Assembly: GCA_030765055.1 (NCBI GenBank)
Contig: CM060953.1
Coordinates: forward strand, 98,259,201 to 98,323,200
Length of the DNA: 64,000 bases
Direction of reading: 5' to 3'
Source of the DNA: Mantis religiosa
Taxonomy: Eukaryota; Arthropoda; Insecta; Mantodea; Mantidae
Part shown: positions 11,041-21,007 of the stretch, one piece after another
Position numbering within the stretch: the stretch's first letter is position 1
How the letters are laid out: the number at the start of each line of letters is the position of its first letter
Notes under the pieces: generated by a model
The model's database searches: none
What the model was told of the DNA's origin: nothing
Seen by the model: the letters and a program-made list of their open reading frames with translations, nothing else
Translations under genes and position numbers: made by a program

Positions 11041-11640
11041 AGTAATGTGTACACTTATTTTGATATCTTCTCCAAATCTGTCTCTTGTTTAGTGGAAATT
11101 AGTCCCCCATCTTGCACGTGGAGCATGTATCAGTGTGTGGTGTCTTGAATGGGAGATTAAAACACTTATAAAATATTAACTTATATTTGGATAAAGAGCA
11201 TGTGGATGGTTTTTCCTTTTCTCTTCTTTTGCAAAACATTTTTTTAATATTTAATTCTGGTGGTAGGTAGTTCCTTGAAGATTTTCTTCTACTGTAGTGG
11301 CTTTCACTGCACCTGTAGCTCTTAATATAATTTTTCACAGCAATTATAACCTCCTTGTCCTTTGCACCAGTTCTGTCCCTCCTCGATTTTCTTTAGGTGA
11401 ATTCCCAGTAGAAAAAAATTTTCTTGCAAGGAGGGACAATCTATCCTTAGACATGCCTGCTATTCCGTGAAAACTTACAGCACAGTTTGGTAAAACAGCT
11501 GCATTTTTCTTTCTGGTACTATATTTAATACTCAGATTGTTTTCTTTTACAATTTTCCTCTTTCTTTTTTCTTCGTTTAGGAGATTTAATTGTCATATAT
11601 TTAAGCAGGAATTTGTCTTGGTCCACTTTATTTAGATGTT
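11041..11640 (-). pseudogene. Fragment of a recurrent insect ORF of unknown function
   Basis: The minus-strand frame at 11099-11338 reads ...SESHYSRRKSSRNYLPPELN, then IKKMF, then FNLPFKTPHTDTCSTC. Upstream in another frame is GIAGMSKDRLSLLARKFF and GNSPKENRGG. From memory, this order (a KE-RGG block, a SHYxR block, YL-x2-LN, then F-x2-P-x3-TC-x2-C) recurs in many arthropod genomes in multicopy ORFs that are probably transposon-borne. At least one frame break separates the pieces. I do not assign a function. Confidence 0.35.
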
Positions 11641-13690
11641 TTACTTTATTATGGAAGTCATTATTGTCTTCCTATGTTAATCTCCTATTCTGCATCCTTA
11701 CTTCCCTCTTTATTGACTTTGATGAATAACCTTGAATTCCATAATTACATTCTATGAACGGTTCTTTATTAGGTTTTATAGCTTGAACAAGACATCCTTC
11801 AATTTTTTTCCTGCCACCATCAGATTGTCACTGGAAAATCAAACCCTGTACTTTCATCCATGACTTAGCTTGTGCTTGCGAGAGACTGGTTCAATCTATG
11901 TACATAACACGTGACACAGTGGTAGAAGTGATTCAGAAAATGTAACATTCTTTACTTTGTGATAAACAATGGTTTTAAACAATGGCCTATGTTGCAGTAA
12001 TGCCGCATTATCCTGAGTGTGGAACATGTTTGATTGTTAGGTCTTTGTAATGCCACTTTGAGAGCGATGTTGATAAAAGGTTCTGAAAGAGTATGTGACA
12101 ACAGAGATTGTTGTTGATATAAACCACATGCCAAGTAGTATTGACATTATCTTCCCTTTGAATCAGAAAAGTGCAGCGATAATACCAAATGAATCATTAT
12201 ATTATTTAGCCGTGGGAAGGCTTTGAAATAATGATATTGTTTTTGTATAGCATTTAATTCCAGGAAAGTAAGTTTGGACAAGCAGAATATTGCAAATTAT
12301 CAGCTCAGCAATGGGCAAATCTTTTCATTTAGCCCGTGCTGTATCGAGTTTTGTAAAATCGCTGTGCATGCGCTCTTGTCAAGTTATAAAAAAATGCTCA
12401 TGATTCACCATGCCGTACACACGGAAAATATTGAGTTACACAAAATCTGATTTCACAGACCAATTGGTGGCATCAAAAACATGCCGATCCCATATATAAC
12501 TCATTTTCTCAAAATTTGTGCGCTATCGAGTTTTGAAAAAATGCTCCTCGTATTCATATGGAAAAATAAGGACCAAGTAACGAACTTTGAAATCTCATTA
12601 GTAGACAATTTGACAAAGATATTCATAGTTCCACCAACAGAGAAGAACGCAAACGAAACAAACAATAGTTTGATAGAGGTTGAAAATGGATGCAACAGCT
12701 TCCAAAACTAGTCCCTCAGTTATATAAAAGTGTAAGCGTCGGAAGTGTCAAAAAACAGACTACAAATAATTTCTTAATTTTGATGTCACTACTTTTAAAT
12801 TCCTCCGATCATGCATGAAATTCGAGATTCCACTGCTAGGCTTTGCATCAGCTTTATATACCCTGCCGGTCATGGGAGATCATTGATTGCAAAGGCAGCT
12901 GTGTTGCTACCTGTTGACTTTGGAAGTTGCTACTGCAGTGGATTGGAGAAGAAGGTTTGAGGAATTATGCCAAATTTAAATTGTTCACATCTTTAACTTA
13001 TGTAAGGGAGTGAAAAAAAAATGTGGCATTAGTTATTGGCTGACCCTAGTAGTGGAGAAAGGTTCTCAAGTTACATCAAATTGGAATGGTCTCAAAAGGT
13101 TTATTGTGCAGTAATAATACTGCTCACTTCTGGCTTTGATACATCAGCTATGTTAATTTCTCACGGCAGGTTGGCACCATCCATATGACACTATTTTATT
13201 TTATATTTTGTTCTCACTATGTGATTGCAATTAACAATAGAATTTGTAATCTGTGAATTAAAGAAAATGACAATGATAATAACAGTAACATTATAATGAT
13301 AAACAATGAGAATACTAAAGAAGCTAATTTGCGCCTTGCTCACTGTCTATGTTGTTGTCTATAGTATTTCCTTATTTACATGTCATTTAAGTTTATTGTT
13401 TATTTAACAAGAATCTTCAGGTGTTTGCTACTTGTTTGTGGGTTACAGATGAGACTTGTAGATACAAAAATATTCTACATACTACAATACAAGCTCAGAA
13501 GTTTATTTTCCTAAAACAGCTGTAAACTTAAAATAAAAATAAAATGCCATTTGCAACAATAAGAAAAAAATCACTCTTCCAAAGTGCAACAGGTGTTCAC
13601 AACAAACATTTCACTGAATTTGCTGGTCAACAAAAAGATACATGTATGTATTCCCTCACATTGGTTAAATTCAGTACTTTGTAATGGGGT
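11641..13690. other. No gene recognised
   Basis: Mixed unique-looking sequence with short frames only. Phrases ending in ATCGAGTTTTG recur at about 12345 and 12525, but no element boundaries are visible. Confidence 0.4.
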
Positions 13691-13692
13691 AT

Positions 13693-13948
13693 CCTTGCCT
13701 GCCTCGGTAGTGTACATGGTAGCGTGTCTGCCTCACGTTCAAGAGGTCCTGAGTTCGAATCTCGGTCAGGGTGAGTTACCTGAATATGGTTTTTTCCGGT
13801 GTTTTCCCTTATCCTGAAAGAAGAATGTTGGATAACTTAAGCTCTATGGACCCTGGGCTCATTTGAGCATCATTTCACCCATTCCATTCATTGTCCGATA
13901 TGACTTAACATTGGAGTACATAAATTTAAAAAAAAAAAAAAAAAAGAG
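13693..13948 (+). repeat. tRNA-derived SINE, copy S3 (best preserved)
   Basis: Head GCCTGCCTCGGTAGTGTACA, then TGCCTCACG, and a clear B box GAGTTCGAATC. The body is as in S2, with the tail GTACATAAATTT and a long A run. Flanking CTTTGTA...GGGTAT(A/C)CTT phrases on both sides look like a diverged target duplication. It lies at the edge of the Tc1 relic that ends near 13990. Confidence 0.85.
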
Positions 13949-13989
13949 CTTTGTAGGGTATACTTTATGCCTAATTACCTTTAGCAGGT

Positions 13990-14375
13990 GTGACTTCTAT
14001 TCTTTTTTCATATAGATAGGCTTAATTTTTATTCATTGTTTGAGCAGTCTTTTCTTTAGTTGATCTTAGAGGAGATGGGAGAATTTCTACTTATTTTATT
14101 TACCTCCCTCCGTAAATTCTCTAATGTATTAAGACTGGACTTTGTGGGGGCGGAAGTATTACTTTTGGACAATTATATAACGATTCCCTGACAATAGAGG
14201 CCTGGTGCCCTCATAAAACTTAAAATGAATTTTTATTCCTAATTTCTGCACATACTGGTGAAGATTTTCTCTAAGAATGTTGAGATACTAGTGTTTATCC
14301 ATGGTGTTCTCAATGGAAAACAAATTTTCCACTCCACCTTCAGATGTGCACCTTCATACAACATTTCCACCTTTG
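13990..14375 (-). pseudogene. Tc1-like transposase, C-terminal half (split element)
   Basis: On the minus strand with frame changes: KGGNVV, EGGVENLFSIENTMDKH, YLNILRENLHQYVQKLGI, then LYNCPKV and PPPQSPVL, a degenerate form of the Tc1 PPQSPDLNP block that carries the third acidic region. The reading continues directly from the N-terminal half at 26785-27310 once the 12.4-kb insert between them is removed. The junction falls in the conserved VKHGGG region. The duplicated ATTTCCACCTTTG at 14363-14375 is the left target duplication of that insert. Confidence 0.8.
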
Positions 14376-14459
14376 AATAGTCATAAGCTTTCACGGCCGG
14401 AGTCTAATTTGTAGATAGAAAAATTTTCTGGGCTCAGGAACAGTGGTCTGCTGGAGTTG

Positions 14460-14525
14460 GAAGATCCAGACATTTCGTTCACGTCTGCGGTGAACTTCAT
14501 CAGTGGTGGCGTGGTCTGAATCTTC
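14460..14525 (-). ncRNA. Hammerhead ribozyme of PLE-B, left arm
   Basis: Read on the minus strand: helix I GAAGAT...CCA with TGG-ATCTTC, core CTGATGA, one unpaired A, helix II GTTCAC/GTGAAC (perfect 6 bp, loop CGCAGAC), GAAA, then a minimal helix III and cleavage triplet GUC. All core positions of a type I hammerhead are intact. Helix III is only A-U-G-U, so cleavage would need two RNAs pairing with each other, as described for Penelope-like hammerheads. Confidence 0.8.
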
Positions 14526-14572
14526 TGGGTGAAGTATCAGTCACAACTGATTCACTAGTGTTTTTTTTTTTT

Positions 14573-14949
14573 GGGGGGGGAGGGGGGAGTGTGGCCCCGC
14601 CTCTGCCACACCTGGTGGCGATCATCCAAAAGGGATCTATGTCGCCTCACCTACCATGCACTAAGCTACACTAAAATGATGGGTAGGAAAAGTGGTAATT
14701 GGTGTCCAGTACCGCGAAACAACACGAATGTTAGTGGGTGATTACTAAAAAGACGCCCGCATACGCAGAGGAGCTAGGTATAGGTGTCATGCTAAATAAA
14801 ATTTGAGGTACCTTACCGTGATTGTGGCTTCAGCTGGAAAGGGCACTGAGTCTATGAATACTCTTCGGCAAGCCATCGATGGTCCTGTAAATAAACTAGG
14901 GAGGAATGTACATGTGGGTGCTATACATACTTTATTTACACTTATCAAC
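14573..14949 (-). other. LINE 3' untranslated region
   Basis: The stretch between the A-tail and the PLE-A insertion site. It has no open frame and contains a G run (14573-14587 on the plus strand). It continues at 18192 on the other side of PLE-A. Confidence 0.6.
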
Positions 14950-15010
14950 ATATAAACTCTTAAATTAACTTTAAAGAGAGTCGATTAAAGACACTAGACA
15001 ACACTTACTT

Positions 15011-16489
15011 TTAAATTTTTCCCGAACTAGTTTCAGAGGCTTTGCCTCTATCATCGGCCGGCTCTCGACTGATTCTTGTTGGTGTAGCTGACGATACCTT
15101 GTCACAGGTCTCCTCTGGTGGCGGCTCAAGGAACTTGCTGAACAAATCCTTCTGGGGGATGTCGAAATTGAATACTTTGTTCCTATTTTTTGAAATGAAG
15201 ATTTGTTCCCATGTGGATAGTTCTTGTTTTCCTGATGTATGTTTCAGTAGTTTTGGTTCTGGATTTATGTTGTGGTTTTTTTCCCAAAAATGTGTGGCAA
15301 CTGCTGATTTTTCTAATTGTTTATATTTTATGTTTCTAAAGTGTTCCTTTGCTCTTGTTTCTAAATTTCTTTTTGTTTTTCCAATATAAATTTGACTACA
15401 GTCATTGCATTCAATTTGATATATACCAGATTTTTTGTTTGATGGAATGGCATCTTTGATGTTTGAGCAAATTAGGTTTTTTAAGGAGAAATGGTTGACT
15501 GGTGCTAGTTGAATATTTTGTTTTTTGAAGACTTTTTTGAATTTATCATAGGCCCATGGATGGTAAGTGAATTTTTTGAAAATCATATTAGTTTCTGTAG
15601 ATGAGAGAGTTGTGGTTTCCTTTAGTAGCTTCTTCTTTTTTGCTAAGCTCACTTTTTTGTCCACTAATGATTTGGGAAAGTTATTTTTTTGTGCTATTTC
15701 AATTATTTTGTTGTATTCTGTTTTGTATTCTTCTGCTGTGAGAGGGATGTTTACCAGTCTGTGTGCTAAACTATTGAAGATTGCCTGTTTGTGGGATCTT
15801 GGGTTGTAGCCATTAGCTTTTATGTAGTTGTCTGTCTGTGTTGGTTTTCTGTAAATGCCAAAGTTTAGTCTGTTTTTATTCCTCATTATTTTTAGATCCA
15901 AAAATGGTAAATGCTCGTCTTTTTCTATTTCTACAGTGAATTTGATGCTTTTTTCTTGGATATTTAAAAGTTTTAGTGCATCACTGATGTGTTTTTTTGG
16001 TACTATTGCAAAGATGTCATCTACATATCGTTGCCAGAGTTTGAACATCCAAGGGAAACCTTTGTTGATCCTTATTTCTAATGCACTCATGTACAGATCG
16101 GCCAGGAAGGGTGATAGTGGGTTGCCCATTGCTAACCCTGAAGTTTGGTGATAATATTTTGTTTGAAACTGGAAGAAATTTTGTTCTATGCATAATTTGG
16201 TTAGTTCAATGTAGTCTGAAATTTCAGATGATGCCATTCCAAGTGATTTGAGCCATTTTTCTATCAACGGTGGGAGTTGATCAACTGGTATGCTGGGAAA
16301 CAGTGATTTAACATCAAATGAGACTAGTGTGTCCTCTTCTTTTAGTTCAGTATCCTTAATGTGTTCTATAAGTTCATAGGTGTTTTTGATGCTTAGGCTG
16401 TCGAATTTTGGAAATGAATTGAATTTGTTTGTTAGCCACTTTGCAAGTTTGTATGTTGGTGAATTTATACTGCTAACTATAGGTCTCAT
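15011..16489 (-). CDS. PLE-A reverse transcriptase / GIY-YIG endonuclease, left arm
   Basis: 492 codons from the first ATG (MRPIVSS); the frame is open upstream to the palindrome spacer, adding the LPRLYGLPKIHKP block. In order: RT motif A with SFDVKSLFPSIP, motif B GLAMGNPLSPF, the YVDD catalytic box, a Lys-rich linker, and a C-terminal GIY-YIG endonuclease (GIY...C-x2-C...YIG, then RNLETRAKEHF and HFWEKNH). This is the Penelope type of retroelement protein, which copies RNA into DNA at nicks. The N-terminal part of the usual ORF is missing, so it is 5'-truncated. No internal stop; a recent copy. Confidence 0.9.
   Translation of the reverse strand: MRPIVSSINSPTYKLAKWLTNKFNSFPKFDSLSIKNTYELIEHIKDTELKEEDTLVSFDVKSLFPSIPVDQLPPLIEKWLKSLGMASSEISDYIELTKLCIEQNFFQFQTKYYHQTSGLAMGNPLSPFLADLYMSALEIRINKGFPWMFKLWQRYVDDIFAIVPKKHISDALKLLNIQEKSIKFTVEIEKDEHLPFLDLKIMRNKNRLNFGIYRKPTQTDNYIKANGYNPRSHKQAIFNSLAHRLVNIPLTAEEYKTEYNKIIEIAQKNNFPKSLVDKKVSLAKKKKLLKETTTLSSTETNMIFKKFTYHPWAYDKFKKVFKKQNIQLAPVNHFSLKNLICSNIKDAIPSNKKSGIYQIECNDCSQIYIGKTKRNLETRAKEHFRNIKYKQLEKSAVATHFWEKNHNINPEPKLLKHTSGKQELSTWEQIFISKNRNKVFNFDIPQKDLFSKFLEPPPEETCDKVSSATPTRISREPADDRGKASETSSGKI
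15021..15061 (-). ncRNA. Hammerhead-like fold of PLE-A, left arm (helix I damaged)
   Basis: Same 41-nt motif as 18034-18074 but with one substitution in the 3' strand of helix I (CGGG instead of CCGG). This breaks one base pair and is synonymous in the overlapping Ser codon. Helix II AGAGGC/GCCTCT and GAAA are unchanged. Confidence 0.55.
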
Positions 16490-16537
16490 TGTTATGGATG
16501 GTTTGTGTATTTTGGGTAAGCCATAAAGTCTAGGTAA

Positions 16538-16557
16538 GGTTGGGTTATCCGGTTGGG
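16538..16557. other. Palindrome spacer of PLE-A
   Basis: 20 bp between the mirrored arms. The phrase GGTTGGGTTA occurs at 16538-16547 and again at 16551-16560, a 10-bp direct repeat across the symmetry centre. The plus-strand ORF reads straight through the spacer (GYPVGLPRLY). Confidence 0.8.
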
Positions 16558-18084
16558 TTACCTAGACTTTATGGCTTACCCAAAATACACAAACCATCCA
16601 TAACAATGAGACCTATAGTTAGCAGTATAAATTCACCAACATACAAACTTGCAAAGTGGCTAACAAACAAATTCAATTCATTTCCAAAATTCGACAGCCT
16701 AAGCATCAAAAACACCTATGAACTTATAGAACACATTAAGGATACTGAACTAAAAGAAGAGGACACACTAGTCTCATTTGATGTTAAATCACTGTTTCCC
16801 AGCATACCAGTTGATCAACTCCCACCGTTGATAGAAAAATGGCTCAAATCACTTGGAATGGCATCATCTGAAATTTCAGACTACATTGAACTAACCAAAT
16901 TATGCATAGAACAAAATTTCTTCCAGTTTCAAACAAAATATTATCACCAAACTTCAGGGTTAGCAATGGGCAACCCACTATCACCCTTCCTGGCCGATCT
17001 GTACATGAGTGCATTAGAAATAAGGATCAACAAAGGTTTCCCTTGGATGTTCAAACTCTGGCAACGATATGTAGATGACATCTTTGCAATAGTACCAAAA
17101 AAACACATCAGTGATGCACTAAAACTTTTAAATATCCAAGAAAAAAGCATCAAATTCACTGTAGAAATAGAAAAAGACGAGCATTTACCATTTTTGGATC
17201 TAAAAATAATGAGGAATAAAAACAGACTAAACTTTGGCATTTACAGAAAACCAACACAGACAGACAACTACATAAAAGCTAATGGCTACAACCCAAGATC
17301 CCACAAACAGGCAATCTTCAATAGTTTAGCACACAGACTGGTAAACATCCCTCTCACAGCAGAAGAATACAAAACAGAATACAACAAAATAATTGAAATA
17401 GCACAAAAAAATAACTTTCCCAAATCATTAGTGGACAAAAAAGTGAGCTTAGCAAAAAAGAAGAAGCTACTAAAGGAAACCACAACTCTCTCATCTACAG
17501 AAACTAATATGATTTTCAAAAAATTCACTTACCATCCATGGGCCTATGATAAATTCAAAAAAGTCTTCAAAAAACAAAATATTCAACTAGCACCAGTCAA
17601 CCATTTCTCCTTAAAAAACCTAATTTGCTCAAACATCAAAGATGCTATTCCATCAAACAAAAAATCTGGTATATATCAAATTGAATGCAATGACTGTAGT
17701 CAAATTTATATTGGAAAAACAAAAAGAAATTTAGAAACAAGAGCAAAGGAACACTTTAGAAACATAAAATATAAACAATTAGAAAAATCAGCAGTTGCCA
17801 CACATTTTTGGGAAAAAAACCACAACATAAATCCAGAACCAAAACTACTGAAACATACATCAGGAAAACAAGAACTATCCACATGGGAACAAATCTTCAT
17901 TTCAAAAAATAGGAACAAAGTATTCAATTTCGACATCCCCCAGAAGGATTTGTTCAGCAAGTTCCTTGAGCCGCCACCAGAGGAGACCTGTGACAAGGTA
18001 TCGTCAGCTACACCAACAAGAATCAGTCGAGAGCCGGCCGATGATAGAGGCAAAGCCTCTGAAACTAGTTCCGGAAAAATTTAA
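16540..18084 (+). CDS. PLE-A reverse transcriptase / GIY-YIG endonuclease, right arm
   Basis: Open for 514 codons. The 16540 codon is TTG, and the first ATG is at 16606. Residue positions in this frame: LPRLYGLPKIHKP 7-19, SFDVKSLFPSIP 79-90 (catalytic D81), SGLAMGNPLSPF 139-150, YVDD 177-180, GIY 377-379, C383 and C386, YIG 390-392. The Penelope family joins such an RT to a GIY-YIG nuclease that nicks the target. The protein is identical to the left arm where they overlap. The extreme C-terminus (EPADDRGKASETSSGKI) is encoded by the hammerhead motif. It is truncated upstream of the RT fingers, so it is unlikely to be autonomous. Confidence 0.9.
   Translation: MGYPVGLPRLYGLPKIHKPSITMRPIVSSINSPTYKLAKWLTNKFNSFPKFDSLSIKNTYELIEHIKDTELKEEDTLVSFDVKSLFPSIPVDQLPPLIEKWLKSLGMASSEISDYIELTKLCIEQNFFQFQTKYYHQTSGLAMGNPLSPFLADLYMSALEIRINKGFPWMFKLWQRYVDDIFAIVPKKHISDALKLLNIQEKSIKFTVEIEKDEHLPFLDLKIMRNKNRLNFGIYRKPTQTDNYIKANGYNPRSHKQAIFNSLAHRLVNIPLTAEEYKTEYNKIIEIAQKNNFPKSLVDKKVSLAKKKKLLKETTTLSSTETNMIFKKFTYHPWAYDKFKKVFKKQNIQLAPVNHFSLKNLICSNIKDAIPSNKKSGIYQIECNDCSQIYIGKTKRNLETRAKEHFRNIKYKQLEKSAVATHFWEKNHNINPEPKLLKHTSGKQELSTWEQIFISKNRNKVFNFDIPQKDLFSKFLEPPPEETCDKVSSATPTRISREPADDRGKASETSSGKI
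18034..18074 (+). ncRNA. Hammerhead-like ribozyme of PLE-A, right arm, inside the ORF
   Basis: Helix I CCGG/CCGG, core CCGATGA (consensus CUGAUGA, so U4 is C here), one unpaired T, helix II AGAGGC/GCCTCT with loop AAA, GAAA, self-complementary helix III ACTAGT, then a U at the cleavage position. The layout is the same as in PLE-B and PLE-D. The U4-to-C change is shared by all three PLE-A copies and may lower or abolish activity. It overlaps the last codons of the RT-endonuclease ORF. Confidence 0.65.
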
Positions 18085-18191
18085 AAGTAAGTGTTGTCTA
18101 GTGTCTTTAATCGACTCTCTTTAAAGTTAATTTATCATAACAACACTGTTTTCAACACTTCCAAGAAAGTAATTGTAAATATAAACTCTTA

Positions 18192-18413
18192 TTTACACAG
18201 ACATATTGCAATTTTTTTATTTATTTTGGTTCTTTTTTTCTCTCTTTATTTTTATTTCATTTCTTGCTCTTTATTATTTTTTTCATTTTCCTTTTATTAA
18301 TTTTTCTTTCATACATACATATAAATAATACATAAATCACCCTTAATTTCTACAATGTTGTTGCCTACCTTCTCCTTTGGTCTCGCTGAGTCGTCATCAG
18401 TTGGGGTCGTCCG
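18192..18413 (-). other. LINE 3' region continued
   Basis: AT-rich sequence between the PLE-A duplication and the end of LINE ORF2. No independent gene. Confidence 0.5.
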
Positions 18414-20260
18414 TCACCCCAGGCTGCCCACGGAAGGGAGTGACATCCTCCCCGGGTCTTGCGGACGTCTGCGTGCATTTATGGAGGGACTAGGTAATGG
18501 AGGTAGTTTATGAAGGCTTCTGTTTTTATCTGTACTGTGGCAGTTTAAACAAATCTTTCTCTCAAACAGCGATAGTGGTCTCTTATGTTTGTCTGCGTCA
18601 GTGCTGTATTTTCCAAGGTTGCTAATGGCTGGGTTGTAATGGTTTCGTGCAGTCTTGTACATGTTGTGGATTAGTTTCTTAATAAATTCTTCAACCATGT
18701 GCATCCGTAGATCTTCATGAAGTAAGTCCAATAGACTGTTCGTGGGACCTTCGCAGCTATTCTCAGGCATTTGTTTCGAACTAGCTGCAATTTTGCTATG
18801 TGCGTCTTGGCGCAGTGTCCTCATGCTGGGGCCGCGTATGTCATAATTTGTCTAATTAGGCTTTTGTACAGGGTGAGGCCCATCTGTTTGTTTAGTGCAT
18901 TCCGACAGTTAAGAATGGGGTAAATTGCTGGATTACTGGATTGCCCGTCGTTTCACTTCGGTGGTGTGCTCCGTGAAAGTTAGTTTGGAGTCTAGGATTA
19001 CTCCCAGGTATTTTGCTTTATTTTTCCAAGTTATTAGGTCCCCAGAGAGTGAAAGCGGGGTTATTCACATGTTTCTTCCGTTTTGTGTGAAGAACTGCCT
19101 GGGATTTAGCAGGGTTTACTTTAATTCTCCACTTTTCTAACCAGGGCTCTAATTGGAAGAGTGCTGTTTGGAGCCTATAGCATATGGCCTCTGGCTTCCA
19201 TGACTGTGCCGAGATGGCAGTCCCATCCGCGTATATCGATCGTTGCATGTCGGTGTTTCTTGGGATATCATTTATATAAAGATTAAAAAGACTGCCAACA
19301 GACTGCCTTGTGGGACTCCGGCCTCTATCCTTCGCGGTTCCTTACGTTGTTCTCTTATGGTGACGGTGAATGTTCTGCCTGTGAGATAATGTGCAGTTAG
19401 CTTTAGCATTACGTCATTAAATTTAAGCATTTTGAGCTTATGAAACAGCCCTGCATGGTACACAGTGTTGAAGGCCCTCTCCACGTCTAAGAATGTAATT
19501 CCGGTGGATTTTCTCTCATTAAACCTGCGTGTTGTGTGTTCTGCAGTCCTTATAAGCTGTAGTGTCGTGGAGTGTTTTGCTGTTCGTTAATTAGAACGCT
19601 GTGTTTTTTTTTTAATATGAGTGATGTCTTTTCCATACGACCTTCTCTGCCATCTTGCTAATAGTTTTAAGTAAGCTAATAGGTCTATAAATCTTAGAGC
19701 TGGCTCGGTCTTTACCTGGCTTCGGGAACATGAGTACATTTGCCTGTTTCCATATCATAGGGTAATACCCATGGGCAAGGCAATAATTACAAATATTACT
19801 GAGGCGTTGTAGGGCTTTATTGGTGAGATGCTTGATAACTAAATTTGTAATTTCATCTGGTCAGGGTGCTCTGTGCATCTGTAAATGATTAATTATCCAC
19901 CTCAGCTCTGCAGGATTGGTTTTCCTGCACTTATTGTGTGCTGGATTTTCCAAGATGTACCGCATTTCTAGTTCCAGTTGTTCATAGTATCGATTGTCCG
20001 CTTGGCCCTCTTTGGGTATGCATAGCCTCTGAAAGGTGTCCGCTAGTAGCTCTGCCTTGTCTTTATTGCTTTCGATGTATGTGTCGCTATTTTCATTGGT
20101 CTGGAGCGGAGGTATATTAATTGGTTGTCGTTTTAAAGCTCTTACCATCTGCCAAACTCTGGCATTGCCCGGCTGCAGCCGGGAAAGGGTTTGGTCCCAT
20201 TGTTGTTGAACCTGAGCATTTATTTTAGTTTTGATGGCGCTATTCAGTGTTGCCATATTG
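18414..20260 (-). pseudogene. Jockey-like LINE ORF2, reverse transcriptase and C-terminus
   Basis: Read on the minus strand. A linker (19861-20256) is followed by RT blocks RAFNTVYHAGLFHKL and AGVPQGS at 19272-19484, the catalytic box decayed to YADG (normally YADD) at 19018-19248, and a C-terminal segment at 18414-18824 with LLDLLHEDLRMHMVEEFIKK and a YKTARNHYNPAISNLGKY run. This is the reverse transcriptase that would prime at a nicked chromosome. Frame breaks between the pieces and the changed YADD show loss of function. Confidence 0.85.
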
Positions 20261-21007
20261 ACTCTATGGACTAGGTTTCACGTCCGCTGCCATCGTCGCC
20301 TTTCATGGTCCCTTTCGTGGATTAATGACATTACGTCTGGTGGATAGGTTAGGACGTGTTTAGCTGGCAGTTTGACTGGAACGGCCTTGTTGATGACCTA
20401 TTGGATGGCCCTTTCGAGCAGGGCTGCGGCTTTATCGACTGCTTGGTCATTTATTACTGCCGCTGGTTGTGCTATCTCTTGGTTTAGCCTGTCTGCAAAC
20501 AGGTTCCAATTCGCTCAATTAAAATTTAACCTTACCGGTGGCGGTATGAACTTGGGTGGTGCTGCAATATCGATTTGTACTGCATGGTGATCGGAAGCTA
20601 GTGCATCAGTTATTCTTATGTGGTAGTTAAAGGTTATGTTTTTGAATAGAGCAATGTCTAGTTGTCTGTGTATGGTGTGCCTGATGTGAGTAGGTTCTCC
20701 TGGATGATCTATTATGTAGTGGTTGTTCATCATGTATGTATAGAGGGCGTTGCCTTCTGTGTTTACGCTTGGGCATCCCCAAGACGGGTGTTTCACATTT
20801 AGGTCACTGGCTGCTATAACAATGTCCTCTAGTTTTACGAGTACATCTAAGTCCAATACTCTGAGTTTGTAAGGGGAGGAGTACATGCTAGCGAGTGTTA
20901 GTTTGCTGTTTAGGATGTTTATCGATATTGCAGTTGATTCCATTACATTTAGTGGCAGTATATGTACATGTACATGCTAGAGATTTTCCTGGACTAGTTT
21001 TGATATA

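Larger units (their letters stand above)
14963..18178. mobile_element. PLE-A: young inverted Penelope-like dimer
   Basis: Two arms, 14963-16537 (minus) and 16558-18178 (plus), mirror each other around a 20-bp spacer. The encoded proteins are identical over their shared length, and the DNA arms differ at only a few sites. The perfect 13-bp direct repeat ATATAAACTCTTA at 14950-14962 and 18179-18191 flanks the pair, so it inserted as one event into the LINE 3' region. The left arm lacks about the last 48 bp of the 3' tail that the right arm keeps. Both arms are truncated at the same upstream point in the reverse transcriptase. Confidence 0.9.

Noticed and set aside
15042..17528. Several 80-115 residue frames opposite the PLE-A ORFs, conserved between copies
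   Set aside because: They are antisense shadows; their conservation is explained by the identical sense ORFs and recent duplication.
14963..18178. The inverted PLE-A pair as an assembly artefact
   Set aside because: A collapsed or mirrored contig would not create a 13-bp target duplication outside both arms, and the arms differ in 3' length and at scattered bases. Long reads would settle it.
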